Positions 17,276 to 26,218 of a DNA stretch of 64,000 bases are shown here, piece by piece. The position numbers and the translations under genes were made by a program. The stretch is from assembly GCF_008247605.1 (NCBI RefSeq), contig NZ_CP043420.1, forward strand, positions 2,604,001 to 2,668,000, written 5' to 3'. A model generated the notes under the pieces. It saw only the letters and a list, made by a program, of their open reading frames with translations, was not told where the DNA came from and did not search any database. Source of the DNA: Kushneria phosphatilytica. Its GTDB lineage: Bacteria; Pseudomonadota; Gammaproteobacteria; Pseudomonadales; Halomonadaceae. Within the stretch, counting starts at the first letter, position 1. Every line of letters starts with the position of its first letter.

Positions 17276-17593
17276 ATCGCGACTGAAGTCGCTCCTACAA
17301 CACCCCTTCGGCTTTGGCTGAGAAAGTAGCGCCGGGCGTCACCCAACTGCGGTGATGAAGCGCGTCCGCGGGGGCATGGCAACCTGCGCTACTTTAGGAG
17401 CGGCTTTAGCCGCGAAAACCGAATCGCGACTGAAGTCGCTCCTACAACACCCCTTCGGCGTTGGCGGGAAAAATAGCGCCGGGCATCACCCAACTGCGGT
17501 GATGAAGCGCGTCTGCGGGGGCATGGCAACCTGCGTTACTGTAGGAGCGGCTTTAGCCGCGAAAATCCAATCGCGACTGAAGTCGCTCCTGCA
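17276..17593. repeat. REP-like cluster A with tandem 147-bp unit
   Basis: Alternating head-to-tail units occur in the convergent gap between the GT25 gene and nhaD: minus-type ATCGCGACTGAAGTCGC at 17276, 17423 and 17569, and plus-type TAGGAGCGGCTTTAGCCGC at about 17395 and 17540. The interval 17276-17422 (147 bp, including a spacer found nowhere else in the window) is repeated almost exactly at 17423-17568, with a third partial copy. Each unit folds as GCGAC-tgaa-GTCGC or GCGGC-ttta-GCCGC. Confidence 0.9.
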
Positions 17594-17634
17594 GAGCCAG
17601 GCGCTGGTGGCGTTGCAGGAGCGACAGGGGGCGG

Positions 17635-19107
17635 TCAGCCGCCTCCGAACAGGGTGCCCAGTTCGCCGGTAATCAGCAGGTGGGTGAGAATCGAGAGCAC
17701 ATAGCCCAGGGCAATGGCCGGCGTCCACTTGAGGTGCGAGACGAAGGTGTATTTGCCCTTTGCCTGCCCCATCAGCGCGACACCCGCGGCCGAACCGACC
17801 GAGAGCAGGCTGCCCCCGACCCCGGCGGTCAGCGTGATCAGCAACCACTGCGCCTTGTCCATGTCCGGGTCCATGTGGAGCACGGCAGCCATGATCGGAA
17901 TGTTATCCACGATGGCAGAGAGAGCCCCGATCAACCCATTGGCGATGGTGGGGCCAAGCATGCCGTAGAGGAAGTTCGAGGTCACGCTCAGATAGCCGAT
18001 GAAGCCAAGACCGCTGACACAGAGAATCACACCGTAGAAAAACAGCAGCGTGTCCCACTCGGCATCGGCAATATGCCCGAAGATATTAAAGCGTTCGCGA
18101 TCCTCGATGCGGCCGGCCCGCTCTTCAATCTTGACCGGTGTGGTCTCGTCTTTCTGCTGCCACTCTTCGACCTGAGACTCCCAGCGCTCGTTGGTCTTCA
18201 TCAGGTAGTACATGTAGAACTTGAGATACCCCAGCCCCAGCATCATGCCCAGGAAAGGCGGCAGATGAAGCACCTGATGGATCACGACCGCCGTCACCAC
18301 GGTTGCCACGAACAGGGCAATCACACCCAGCGCACCACGCCGCATGGCCATCGAGTCACCGGTGGCCTCGGGTTTGCCATGCGGCAGAAAGAAGTGCATG
18401 CACAACGCCGGTACGATCACATCGACCAACGCCGCCGGGAAGAGCTCGAAAAAGCGGGCGAAGCCGAGCTGACCGGCCTGCCAGACCATCAGCGTGGTGA
18501 TATCGCCAAATGGGCTGAACGCACCGCCGGCATTGGCTGCCACCACAATGTTGACGCAGGAGATGGCGACGAAACGCGGGCTGTCACGACCCACGGCCAG
18601 CACCACGGCAGAGAGCACCAGCGCTGTCGTCAGGTTATCGAGAAACGGCGACAGGAAAAACGCCAACCCCCCGGTGATCCAGAACAGCTTGCGATAGCTG
18701 TACTCCCGACTGGTCAGCCAGTTGCGCAGCGCCTGAAACACGTGGCGATCCGTCATCGTATTGACGTAGGTCATCGCCACCAGCAAAAACAGGAACAGTT
18801 CGGTAAATTCCGCCAGACCGTCGACCAGGGCGCCTTCCACGGCTTCCTGATCGCCTCCGTGGAGGGTATAGGTCAGCGCGACCAGCGCCCAGATGATACC
18901 GGCCGTGAAAACGATCGGCTTGGACTTGCTGAGATCGGTAAACTCCTCGGTCGCCACCAGCACGTAGGCGACCACGAACAGCACCAGGGCCAGTATCCCT
19001 TCCCAGCGAGTGGTCAGATCCATCGGTCCGGCGCTGGCTGCCAGCGCCATGGAAGGCATCAGCGCTGCCAGCAGCAGCACCGTCACGGTCTGTATCGTTC
19101 GTCTCAT
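17635..19107 (-). CDS. nhaD: NhaD-type Na+/H+ antiporter
   Basis: This 490-residue inner-membrane antiporter exports Na+ (and Li+) in exchange for H+, a hallmark of halophilic and marine gammaproteobacteria. An N-terminal signal-like helix ending Ala-Leu-Ala-Ala (about 24) is followed by about twelve more hydrophobic segments. Conserved charged motifs include Ala-Thr-Glu-Glu-Phe-Thr-Asp near 54, Phe-Leu-Asp-Asn-Leu-Thr-Thr-Ala near 155 and Phe-Gly-Asp-Ile-Thr-Thr near 197. It is monocistronic, convergent with the GT25 gene, and its stop abuts REP cluster A, which may form the 3' end of the transcript. Confidence 0.93.
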   Translation of the reverse strand: MRRTIQTVTVLLLAALMPSMALAASAGPMDLTTRWEGILALVLFVVAYVLVATEEFTDLSKSKPIVFTAGIIWALVALTYTLHGGDQEAVEGALVDGLAEFTELFLFLLVAMTYVNTMTDRHVFQALRNWLTSREYSYRKLFWITGGLAFFLSPFLDNLTTALVLSAVVLAVGRDSPRFVAISCVNIVVAANAGGAFSPFGDITTLMVWQAGQLGFARFFELFPAALVDVIVPALCMHFFLPHGKPEATGDSMAMRRGALGVIALFVATVVTAVVIHQVLHLPPFLGMMLGLGYLKFYMYYLMKTNERWESQVEEWQQKDETTPVKIEERAGRIEDRERFNIFGHIADAEWDTLLFFYGVILCVSGLGFIGYLSVTSNFLYGMLGPTIANGLIGALSAIVDNIPIMAAVLHMDPDMDKAQWLLITLTAGVGGSLLSVGSAAGVALMGQAKGKYTFVSHLKWTPAIALGYVLSILTHLLITGELGTLFGGG

Positions 19108-19235
19108 CAGTTCGCTCGTCGGAGGGTGAACATCCTTGCCTGACTGAAACCAGTCTTAAACACCAATCCCCCATGATGGCCCAATCAGGCGCCGAATTCG
19201 AATCCGAGCGTAACGAAGCGGCCATTTCGGCAAAT

Positions 19236-21734
19236 TCAGGCTTCACCCAGTAACTGCAGACTGGCCATGGGTGCCTGGCGTCTGAGCGGTCGCGACAGCA
19301 GATAGCCGATGCCCCCGATCAATAGCGCTCCGCCCAGCGGCAGGGTCAGCCAGAGCCAGAGGTGCCAGCGTGGCGTGAAGTCGAGCCAGCCTGCATAGAG
19401 TACCGCCGCAGTGCTTTCTGTCAGCGCTGCCCCCAGCAAGCCACTGGCCAGCCCAAGCAGCAGAAACTCGCTCGCCTGAGTGCGCGCAAGCTGGCGATTG
19501 CCGGCACCGAATACCCGCAGTAGCGCGCCTTCATGGGCCCGGGCCGGCCGGCTGGCAGTGAGCGCGGCATAGAGCACGGCAATCCCGGCCAGCAGCACCA
19601 GTCCCAGAATCAGCTCGATGGCCTGTGCGACCTGGCCCAGCAGGTTGCGTACCTGGCCGAGAATGGCATCGATATCCAGAAGCGAGACCGAGGGGAAGCG
19701 CTGAATCACCGAGCCGAGTTGCTGCTGCGCGCTGTCATTCAGATAGAAGGACGTAATATAGGTATGGCTGAACCCCGATAGCGCACCGGGCGGAAAGATC
19801 ACGAAAAAGTTGGGCCTGAACGACTCCCAGTCCACTTCGCGCAGACTGGTGATCTGCCCCGAGACTTCCTGACCGGCGACATCAAAGGTCAGCCGATCCC
19901 CAAGCGCCAGCCCGAGATCCCGCGCGAACCCCTGCGCCACCGAGATCGGCGGTAGCGATTGCTCGCCGGCGCCCTCGCCAAACCATTCACCGCTGCTGAG
20001 CGGATTATTGGCCGGCGGTGCGGCGCTCCAGGTCAGATTGGTTTCACGCTGCAGCTTGCCATCGTTGCGCTCGCCTTCGGGCACAGCATCACGTGCAGTC
20101 TCGCCATTGATGGCCACCAGCCGCCCCCGCACGATGGGGTACACCTGCGAGCGCTGATCGGTCAGTTGATCGATGGCGTCAATGAAGGCGTCCCGCTGGC
20201 TCGGCTGAATATTGATGGCGAACTGGTTGGGGGCATCCGCGGGCAGTTGCTCCTGCCACTGAGTGATCAGATCGCTGCGCACCAGGGTGATCAGTGCCAT
20301 CAGCGCAAAGGTCACGGCAAAGGCGATGATCTGGCCAAGACTCGAACTGCGCCGTCTGGCCAGCTGGCGCCCGCCCAGGCGCAGATTGAGAGGCAGATGA
20401 GGGGTCAGTGCCAGTAGTGCCGCCAGCAGGCCCCGGGCGACCCACCAGAGTATCGCCAGCGCGACCAGACCGCCCAGCAGCAGCCCCAGTGAGAGCATGA
20501 AATCCCGACTGTAGAGCCACAGCAACGCCCCGAAGACCAGACTCGCCACGGTCACGATCAGCCAGCCCGCGGCGGGCAGAGGATCCAGTTCGCGACGCAG
20601 TACCTTGAGCGCACTCACCTGGCGCAGCCGCAGCAGGGTCGGCCCGGCAAATCCGACCAGTACCGCCATCGCAGTCAGGACACCCAACAGCAGTGGCAAG
20701 GGCCCCGGTGGGGGTAACTCGAGCGGCAGCAAGCGGGTCAGCACCGCCAACAGCGCCCACTGCCCGACCAGCCCCAGCAGCGCGCCGCCAACGGCGGCCA
20801 GCAGGGCCAGTAGCGCCAGTTGAGCGGCAAACAGACGGACCAGCTGGCGCTGCCGGGCACCAAAACAGCGCATCAGCGCCGCGGTATCAAGATGGCGATC
20901 GACATAGCGCCGGGTGGCCATCGCCACCGCCACGCCGGCCAGCAATACCGCCGCCAGCCCGGCAAGGCTGAGGTACTTCTGCGAGCGCTCCAGCGCCCGG
21001 CCAATGCGCGGGCGATCCTCGCGCACGTCCATCACTCTGATGCCGCGGTCACGCCATCGATCCAGCTGATCGTCCAGGCTTGCCAGCTGGGCGGGCGTCC
21101 CCTTCGCCAGCAGCCGATAGGTGGCGCGTGACCCGGGCTGGATCAGATGCGTGGTGGCCAGTGTACTGCCGCTGAGCATCACGCTCGGATTGAAGCCGGC
21201 CAGGCCGACATCCTGATCCGGCTCCTGCAGCACCCAGGCCGAAACGGTCAATGACTGATCGCCCAGCGTGATTTTTTCACCCAGTGACACACCGAGTGCC
21301 CGTCCAAGGCGCTGTTCGATCCAGACATGGCCCGGCGCAGGCAGTCCGCCGGCTGATTCACGCCCCTGACCGCGATCAATAGTGACCTCGCCATAGAGCG
21401 GATAACCGGGGTTGACCGCCTTCAGGCTTGCCAGCTGGAACTGATCACCATGTCCGGCCATGGAGGCTGTCGTGGTCTGGGCAGTGACGGTCATGCCGGC
21501 GTGTTCGAGCGTTTCAATCACCCCGTCATCAAAGGCACTGCCCTTGACCAGCACCAGATCGCCTCCCAGCAGCTGGCCGGCCTGACGGGCCATGGCATGA
21601 TCCACCCGATCGAGAAAGAAGCCGATCATGGTGGTCGCGGCCACTGCCAGTGTCAGCGCCAGCAGCAAGGCCCGCACATCGGCGGCCCGCAGATCACGGC
21701 GCACCCCGCGCCATGCCATCGCCAGAATTTTCAT
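19236..21734 (-). CDS. ybbP: FtsX-family ABC transporter permease (YbbP-like)
   Basis: This 832-residue permease has two FtsX-type halves: an N-terminal helix with a large periplasmic domain (about 40-250), a cluster of about eight membrane segments (260-480), a second periplasmic domain and a final three-to-four-helix bundle. Length and arrangement match E. coli YbbP. It overlaps the ATPase gene by 4 nt and forms a complete exporter-type complex with it, next to the tesA lipase/thioesterase, the same order as in E. coli. The transported molecule is not established. Confidence 0.88.
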   Translation of the reverse strand: MKILAMAWRGVRRDLRAADVRALLLALTLAVAATTMIGFFLDRVDHAMARQAGQLLGGDLVLVKGSAFDDGVIETLEHAGMTVTAQTTTASMAGHGDQFQLASLKAVNPGYPLYGEVTIDRGQGRESAGGLPAPGHVWIEQRLGRALGVSLGEKITLGDQSLTVSAWVLQEPDQDVGLAGFNPSVMLSGSTLATTHLIQPGSRATYRLLAKGTPAQLASLDDQLDRWRDRGIRVMDVREDRPRIGRALERSQKYLSLAGLAAVLLAGVAVAMATRRYVDRHLDTAALMRCFGARQRQLVRLFAAQLALLALLAAVGGALLGLVGQWALLAVLTRLLPLELPPPGPLPLLLGVLTAMAVLVGFAGPTLLRLRQVSALKVLRRELDPLPAAGWLIVTVASLVFGALLWLYSRDFMLSLGLLLGGLVALAILWWVARGLLAALLALTPHLPLNLRLGGRQLARRRSSSLGQIIAFAVTFALMALITLVRSDLITQWQEQLPADAPNQFAINIQPSQRDAFIDAIDQLTDQRSQVYPIVRGRLVAINGETARDAVPEGERNDGKLQRETNLTWSAAPPANNPLSSGEWFGEGAGEQSLPPISVAQGFARDLGLALGDRLTFDVAGQEVSGQITSLREVDWESFRPNFFVIFPPGALSGFSHTYITSFYLNDSAQQQLGSVIQRFPSVSLLDIDAILGQVRNLLGQVAQAIELILGLVLLAGIAVLYAALTASRPARAHEGALLRVFGAGNRQLARTQASEFLLLGLASGLLGAALTESTAAVLYAGWLDFTPRWHLWLWLTLPLGGALLIGGIGYLLSRPLRRQAPMASLQLLGEA

Positions 21735-22522
21735 CGGCCAGGCTCCCGGCTCGTTTCCGGCTCGAGATGCCGAGGGCGTAGCTGACCCGCTTCCAGCTCC
21801 AGCGCTCGATCACAGCGGGCAGCCAGTGCCAGATCATGGGTCACCAGCACCAGCGTGGTACCGGCCTCACGATTCAGACCAAACAACAGTTCAGCCACCC
21901 GGGCGCCAGTATCACGATCGAGATTGCCGGTCGGCTCGTCGGCAAATACCAGACGGGGGTCGGCTACGAAGGCACGGGCAATCGCCACGCGCTGCTGTTC
22001 GCCGCCGGAGAGCTGTTTGGGCAGATGATGCAGACGCTCGCCGAGTCCGACCCGTTCGAGCCAGTGCCGGGCGGCCGAAGTATCAGCACCGGCCCGGGTC
22101 AGCTCCAGAGGCAGCAGCACGTTTTCCAGCGCCGTCAGAGTGGGCAGCAGCTGGAAGTTCTGGAACACAAAGCCGACCTGCCCGGCACGCAGTTGTGCGC
22201 GGCCGTCTTCATCCAACTCGTTCATGGCGCGCCCGAAAAGCTTCAGTTCACCGCCGCTGGGCGCATCCAGCCCTGCCAGCAGTGACAACAGGGTCGATTT
22301 ACCGGCCCCCGAACTGCCGAGAATCGCAACGCTCTCTCCTGCCATGATCTGCATCGTCACCCCAGCCAGAATGGTCAGCTGGCGCTCGCCACTGGCGACC
22401 GTTTTGGTGAGTGCCTGCGTTTCCAGCACGGTCTCGGCTGTATTGTGACGGGTTTCTTCAGGTCGATTTTGGGCCACACTGGAAGGATGACGCTGATCGA
22501 TCCCTGATTGCGGAGACGACAT
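21731..22522 (-). CDS. ybbA: ABC transporter ATP-binding protein (YbbA-like)
   Basis: This LolD/MacB-type ATPase has Walker A Gly-Ser-Ser-Gly-Ala-Gly-Lys-Ser-Thr, a Phe-Val-Phe-Gln Q-loop, signature Leu-Ser-Gly-Gly-Glu-Gln-Gln-Arg and Walker B Leu-Val-Phe-Ala-Asp-Glu-Pro-Thr-Gly-Asn-Leu-Asp. The longest sensible start is the ATG at 22522 (263 residues). That codon overlaps the divergent tesA start on the opposite strand, so GTG at 22477 (248 residues) or 22429 (232) are credible alternatives; E. coli YbbA has about 228. An open frame continues to 22735 but runs antisense through tesA and is not used. It is coupled to ybbP. Confidence 0.88.
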   Translation of the reverse strand: MSSPQSGIDQRHPSSVAQNRPEETRHNTAETVLETQALTKTVASGERQLTILAGVTMQIMAGESVAILGSSGAGKSTLLSLLAGLDAPSGGELKLFGRAMNELDEDGRAQLRAGQVGFVFQNFQLLPTLTALENVLLPLELTRAGADTSAARHWLERVGLGERLHHLPKQLSGGEQQRVAIARAFVADPRLVFADEPTGNLDRDTGARVAELLFGLNREAGTTLVLVTHDLALAARCDRALELEAGQLRPRHLEPETSREPGR

Positions 22523-23186
22523 GACGAGTATTCCCCTGCGATGGTTACCGGTGGTCCTGCTGCTTGCCCTTTCCTGCCTGCCAGCCCTAGCGCGCGCCGA
22601 AACCCTTATGGTTTTGGGCGATAGCCTGAGCGCAGCGCGCGGTATCGAGCGCAACCAGGGGTGGGTCAATCTGCTGCGCGAGCGGCTGGGCGATGAGCAG
22701 ACAGTGGTCAATGCCAGCATCAGTGGCGATACCACTGCTGGCGGCCTGGCGCGCTTGCCCGAGGCGCTTGAGCTCCATCAGCCGGATATCGTACTGCTCG
22801 AACTCGGCGGCAATGATGGCCTGCGTGGTCTCTCGCTTGAGCAGATGAAGGCCAATCTGGCGCAGATGATCGAAAAGAGTCAGGCTGCCGGTGCACGGGT
22901 CGGATTGCTCGGTATACGCATCCCGCCGAATTACGGGCCGGCCTATACAAAAGCCTTTCGCGCCATCTATCCCGAACTGGCCCGGCAGTACGAGATACCG
23001 CTGGTCCCCTTCCTGCTGAAGGACGTGGCACTGCATGATGATCTGATGCAGAACGATGGCATTCACCCCAATGCCGCGGCCCAGCCGATTCTTCTCGATA
23101 ACGTTTGGCCGCTGGTACAAGGATTGTTGCAAAAGCCGAATCCCGCCACTGCTCGGCAGGCTGACTCACAGCATGAGGCCTCCTGA
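22521..23186 (+). CDS. tesA: periplasmic GDSL/SGNH esterase (thioesterase I/protease I/lysophospholipase L1)
   Basis: This 221-residue protein has a signal peptide cut after Ala-Arg-Ala (residue 26). The SGNH catalytic blocks are all present: Gly-Asp-Ser (Ser35), oxyanion Gly69, Gly-Gly-Asn-Asp (Asn98) and Asp179-x-x-His182. It hydrolyses acyl-thioesters and lysophospholipids in the periplasm. A GGAG site lies 5 nt before the ATG at 22521. The divergent ybbA gene starts on top of this codon, so the two transcripts must share or overlap promoters. REP cluster B follows. Confidence 0.94.
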   Translation: MTSIPLRWLPVVLLLALSCLPALARAETLMVLGDSLSAARGIERNQGWVNLLRERLGDEQTVVNASISGDTTAGGLARLPEALELHQPDIVLLELGGNDGLRGLSLEQMKANLAQMIEKSQAAGARVGLLGIRIPPNYGPAYTKAFRAIYPELARQYEIPLVPFLLKDVALHDDLMQNDGIHPNAAAQPILLDNVWPLVQGLLQKPNPATARQADSQHEAS

Positions 23187-23218
23187 TTCAGGGCGATTTC
23201 AGCTGCGAGCGCAAAATC

Positions 23219-23781
23219 ATCGCGACTGAAGTCGCTCCTACAACAACCTCTTGCAGCGCTCCATGCCAATGATCGTGTTCAAGGCAGACGCTCAGGTGGA
23301 GATAGCTGCGCGATCAAGGTCATATTCGAGAAGGCAATCTCAGCCAACGCCTCTGTAGGAGCGGCTTCAGCCGCGAGGAGTCTTCCCGCCTGGATGCGCG
23401 GGATCGCGACTGAAGTCGCTCCTGCAACAACCTCTTGCAGCGCTCCATGCCAATGACCGTGTTCAAGGCAGACGCTCAGGTGGGGGTAGCTGCGCGATCA
23501 AGGTCATATTCGAGAAGGCAATTTCAGCCAACGCCTCTGTAGGAGCGGCTTCAGCCGCGAGGAGTCTTCCCGCCTGGATGCGCGGGATCGCGACTGAAGT
23601 CGCTCCTGCAACAACCATTGCCGTTATTTTGCCCCGCTGGAGATCAGCTCATGCTACCAGGCTCTTTCCGTTTCATGCCCTCCCCTAAAGCTTTTTCGAC
23701 TGCTGCCGTAGGAGCGGCTTCAGCCGCGAAAATGTCTTCACACATCAATGAACTGCATCGCGACTAAAGTCATTCCTACAG
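23219..23781. repeat. REP-like cluster B with tandem 184-bp unit
   Basis: Minus-type units start at 23219, 23403, 23587 and (degenerate) 23757. Plus-type TGTAGGAGCGGCTTCAGCCGC units start at 23354, 23538 and 23707. The 184-bp interval 23219-23402 is repeated at 23403-23586 with very few differences; its spacer sequence is not found in the other clusters. The cluster fills most of the 717-nt gap between tesA and zntB, in which no gene was found. Confidence 0.92.
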
Positions 23782-23903
23782 CAAATGCAGCAATATTCCT
23801 TGCTCATGGAAACAGCTTGAACCGCAAGGTCTCCCATCTGGCCCGCATGTCATGTCGACGGGCATAATCGGCCGCTATCGATTCGGGTTACAGGAAGGAT
23901 CAC

Positions 23904-24875
23904 ATGACCGAGAAACGCTCTTCCTTTGTTGCCGCCTATCGTCTGGACGGCCAGGGCGGCGGACAGATGCTGACTCACGATGAACTGGCCGCGGCCTGGG
24001 CAACCGATGCCTCCCCTTTATGGATGCATCTGGACTTCACCCATGATGATGTCGACCGTTACCTCAATGACATCGCCGAACTTGATGAGAATATTGTCGA
24101 GGCCTTGCTGGAGGAGGATACCCGGCCACGGGTCGCGCACTTTCCCGGCGGGATCAATACCACCCTGCGAGGTATCAATCTCAACCCCGGGGCCTCGCCT
24201 GAAGATCTGATCTCGCTGCGCGTCTGGATTACCGCCAATCGGCTGATTACGGTACGTCGGCGTCCGCTACAGTCAATCCTGCGAGTGCGGGAATACCTTG
24301 ATGCCGGTGAGGGGGCACGGACGGTCTCCGAACTGTTTGCCGGCATGGCCGATGCCATGGTGGATCGGGTCGGCGAAAGAACACATCAGATTGATGACTG
24401 GCTGGGCGACCTGGAAGAGAAGCAACTTGAAGATGCCCCCGTCGACAGTGATGACATTACCCGCATTCGTCGCCCGCTGATCACCCTGCGCCGCTTCATG
24501 GACCCCCAGTATCACTGTCTCTCCCAACTGGCTGAAATCAGCCTGTTCGATGAGACCGGTCGACTCTGGCTGCGCGAGGCTGCCAACCAGCTCTATCGCT
24601 ATGTCGAGGATTTCCGGGCGATGCAGGAGCGCGCGCTGGTGATGCAGGAGCAACTGCGCAATGATCAGGACGAGAGACTCAATGCGCGCATGTATCTGCT
24701 GGCCATCATCACCACCATTTTCCTGCCACTGGGCTTTCTCACCGGCCTGCTGGGCATTAACGTCGGCGGTATTCCTGGCGCAGATAATCCCTGGGCCTTC
24801 ACCATCTTTGTGGTGCTGGTGCTGGCCATCGTGCTCCTGCAGCTGCTCTTTTTCCGCAAGCGCCACTGGTGGTAA
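23904..24875 (+). CDS. zntB: ZntB-type CorA-superfamily metal ion transporter
   Basis: This 323-residue protein has a large cytoplasmic N-terminal funnel domain (1-about 255) and two C-terminal transmembrane helices. The helices are joined by the signature Gly-Ile-Asn at 284-286, where Mg2+-type CorA proteins have Gly-Met-Asn. That, plus length, points to ZntB, a proton-driven zinc importer in recent work though first described as an efflux system. A basic Arg-Lys-Arg-His tail ends the protein. An AGGA site precedes the ATG at 23904. It stands alone between REP cluster B and a convergent SelW-like gene. Confidence 0.88.
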   Translation: MTEKRSSFVAAYRLDGQGGGQMLTHDELAAAWATDASPLWMHLDFTHDDVDRYLNDIAELDENIVEALLEEDTRPRVAHFPGGINTTLRGINLNPGASPEDLISLRVWITANRLITVRRRPLQSILRVREYLDAGEGARTVSELFAGMADAMVDRVGERTHQIDDWLGDLEEKQLEDAPVDSDDITRIRRPLITLRRFMDPQYHCLSQLAEISLFDETGRLWLREAANQLYRYVEDFRAMQERALVMQEQLRNDQDERLNARMYLLAIITTIFLPLGFLTGLLGINVGGIPGADNPWAFTIFVVLVLAIVLLQLLFFRKRHWW

Positions 24876-24892
24876 CCATGATACAGGGCAGC

Positions 24893-25162
24893 TCAGCGAT
24901 CCGTGTGCCCGAGGTCGCGTTCGGGATCGAGGCGATCACGCACCAGCCGCTTGAGCACCTTGATATCCGGAAAGCCCCCGTCGCGCTTGCGCTCCCAGAG
25001 CACTTCCCCTTCATCGGTGACGATTTCGAAATGCCCCCCATGGCTGGGTGCCAGCGCCACCTGTTCCAGATCTTCGCCGAAGGTAGACAGCAGCTCCTGC
25101 GCGTACCAGCCGGCGCGCAGCAACCAGTTACATTGAGTGCAATAGTGCAGCGTAATGCGCAT
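24893..25162 (-). CDS. SelT/SelW/SelH (Rdx) family thioredoxin-fold protein
   Basis: This 89-residue protein has a Cys-Thr-Gln-Cys redox motif at residues 8-11 in the first beta strand-loop and the family pattern Gly-Gly-x-Phe-Glu-Ile near 43 followed by a Gly-Gly-Phe-Pro-Asp segment near 62. Bacterial members use cysteine in place of selenocysteine, as here. It is probably a small cytoplasmic thiol-redox protein; no substrate is known. It converges with zntB, 17 nt between stops. Confidence 0.85.
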   Translation of the reverse strand: MRITLHYCTQCNWLLRAGWYAQELLSTFGEDLEQVALAPSHGGHFEIVTDEGEVLWERKRDGGFPDIKVLKRLVRDRLDPERDLGHTDR

Positions 25163-25365
25163 GGCATCTCTCCTTCATGATCAGCACAGTGAATCGAATA
25201 CCGATATTTGGCGGCAATCTTTCATGATTCGCGTCCGTGGGGCTTGCCGATCACGATGCTGTTGGTAAAAATCGGCAACAGTTACGTTTAAAGGCCTTTT
25301 CATAAGCAAATAGATAATAAAGGCCATAAGTTATCAACTGAATTAATACAAGGATGTTCCACGCC

Positions 25366-25803
25366 ATGAGTAATCCCCCCATGATCAGCCCGGAGTTGCT
25401 GGAACGCGTTGTGAATGCTTCCAGCGACGGTATCGTGGTGGCCGAAAAGGAAGGCAATGAAAATATCCTGATCTATGTCAATCAGGGCTTCGAGCGACTG
25501 ACGGGCTACATGGCCGACGATATTCTCTATCGTGACTGCCGGTTTCTGCAAAACGGCGATAATCAGCAACCCGGTCTGGACCGCATCCGCGACGCGCTGC
25601 GCGAAGGTGTGCCCTGTCGTGAGGTCATTCGCAATTATCGCAGTGATGGCAGCATGTTCTGGAATGAGCTTTCGATCACGCCCGTGAATGATGAAGAGGA
25701 TCAACTGCTCTATTTCGTTGGCGTGCAAAAGGATGTGACCTCATTGGTCGAGGCTCAGCAGGAGCTGGAACGTCTGCGCGCGCGGCTGGAAACCGCTTCC
25801 TGA
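25366..25803 (+). CDS. short LOV-domain blue-light photoreceptor
   Basis: This 145-residue protein is essentially one LOV/PAS domain with short flanking helices. The photoactive cysteine is Cys58 in Asp-Cys-Arg-Phe-Leu-Gln; FMN-contacting residues are present as Asn90, Asn100 (Phe-Trp-Asn) and Gln121 (Val-Gly-Val-Gln). A C-terminal amphipathic helix (about 125-143) could mediate dimerisation. It closely resembles the short LOV proteins of Pseudomonas putida (PpSB1-LOV). There is no effector domain, so signalling must work through a partner or by dimer change. The ATG at 25366 has an AAGGA site about 11 nt upstream; the ATG at 25381 aligns better with the PpSB1 start but has no site. REP cluster C follows. 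Confidence 0.9.
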   Translation: MSNPPMISPELLERVVNASSDGIVVAEKEGNENILIYVNQGFERLTGYMADDILYRDCRFLQNGDNQQPGLDRIRDALREGVPCREVIRNYRSDGSMFWNELSITPVNDEEDQLLYFVGVQKDVTSLVEAQQELERLRARLETAS

Positions 25804-25851
25804 GATGTAGGCTGCCAGAGGCCGTATTGTCTTCGCGCCCAGGTAAGCTGT

Positions 25852-26218
25852 ATCGCGACTGAAGTCGCTCCTACAAGACCATTGGGCTTTGTCTGTATAT
25901 ACGACGCCGAACATGAACGCCCTGCGTTAATGGGTCTGTATCTGCGCTGCATGGCAACTCACGCGACAGTAGGAGCGGCTTCAGCCGCGAAGGGTGTCTT
26001 CCCGCCCGGGTAGGGCCATAGCGCGACTGAAGTCGCTCCTGCAAGACCATTGGGCTTTATCTGTATATACGACGCCGAACATGAACGCCCTGCGTTGATG
26101 GGTCTGTATCTGCGCTGCATGGCAACTCACGCGACAGTAGGAGCGGCTTCAGCCGCGAAGGGTGTCTTCACCGCCCGGGTAGGGTAAGGCCATATCGCGA
26201 CTGAAGTCGCTCCTGCAA
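25852..26218. repeat. REP-like cluster C with tandem 168/174-bp unit
   Basis: Minus-type units start at 25852, 26020 and 26194; plus-type units lie at about 25968 and 26136. The 168-bp interval 25852-26019 is repeated at 26020-26193 with a 6-bp length increase near the end. The spacer (including a TCTGTATATACGACGCCG segment) is private to this cluster. It occupies most of the gap between the LOV gene and the small PA3496-like gene. Confidence 0.9.

Noticed and set aside
17680..19143. A 487-codon plus-strand frame opposite nhaD
   Set aside because: A His/Gln/Arg-rich shadow of the nhaD codons on the other strand; nhaD has the conserved motifs.
22523..22735. N-terminal extension of ybbA to 22735
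   Set aside because: It runs antisense through the tesA signal peptide and catalytic region, is Arg/Ser-rich shadow sequence and exceeds the family length by about 100 residues.
25163..25365. Possible riboswitch or light-responsive leader before the LOV gene
   Set aside because: Only an AAGGCC-type repeat (near 25289 and 25310) is visible and nothing matches a known regulatory class.
17276..26218. Regularly spaced repeats as a possible CRISPR array
   Set aside because: Units are palindromic REP-type in both orientations, with long spacers duplicated in tandem; CRISPR spacers are unique and about 30-40 nt, and no cas genes are seen.
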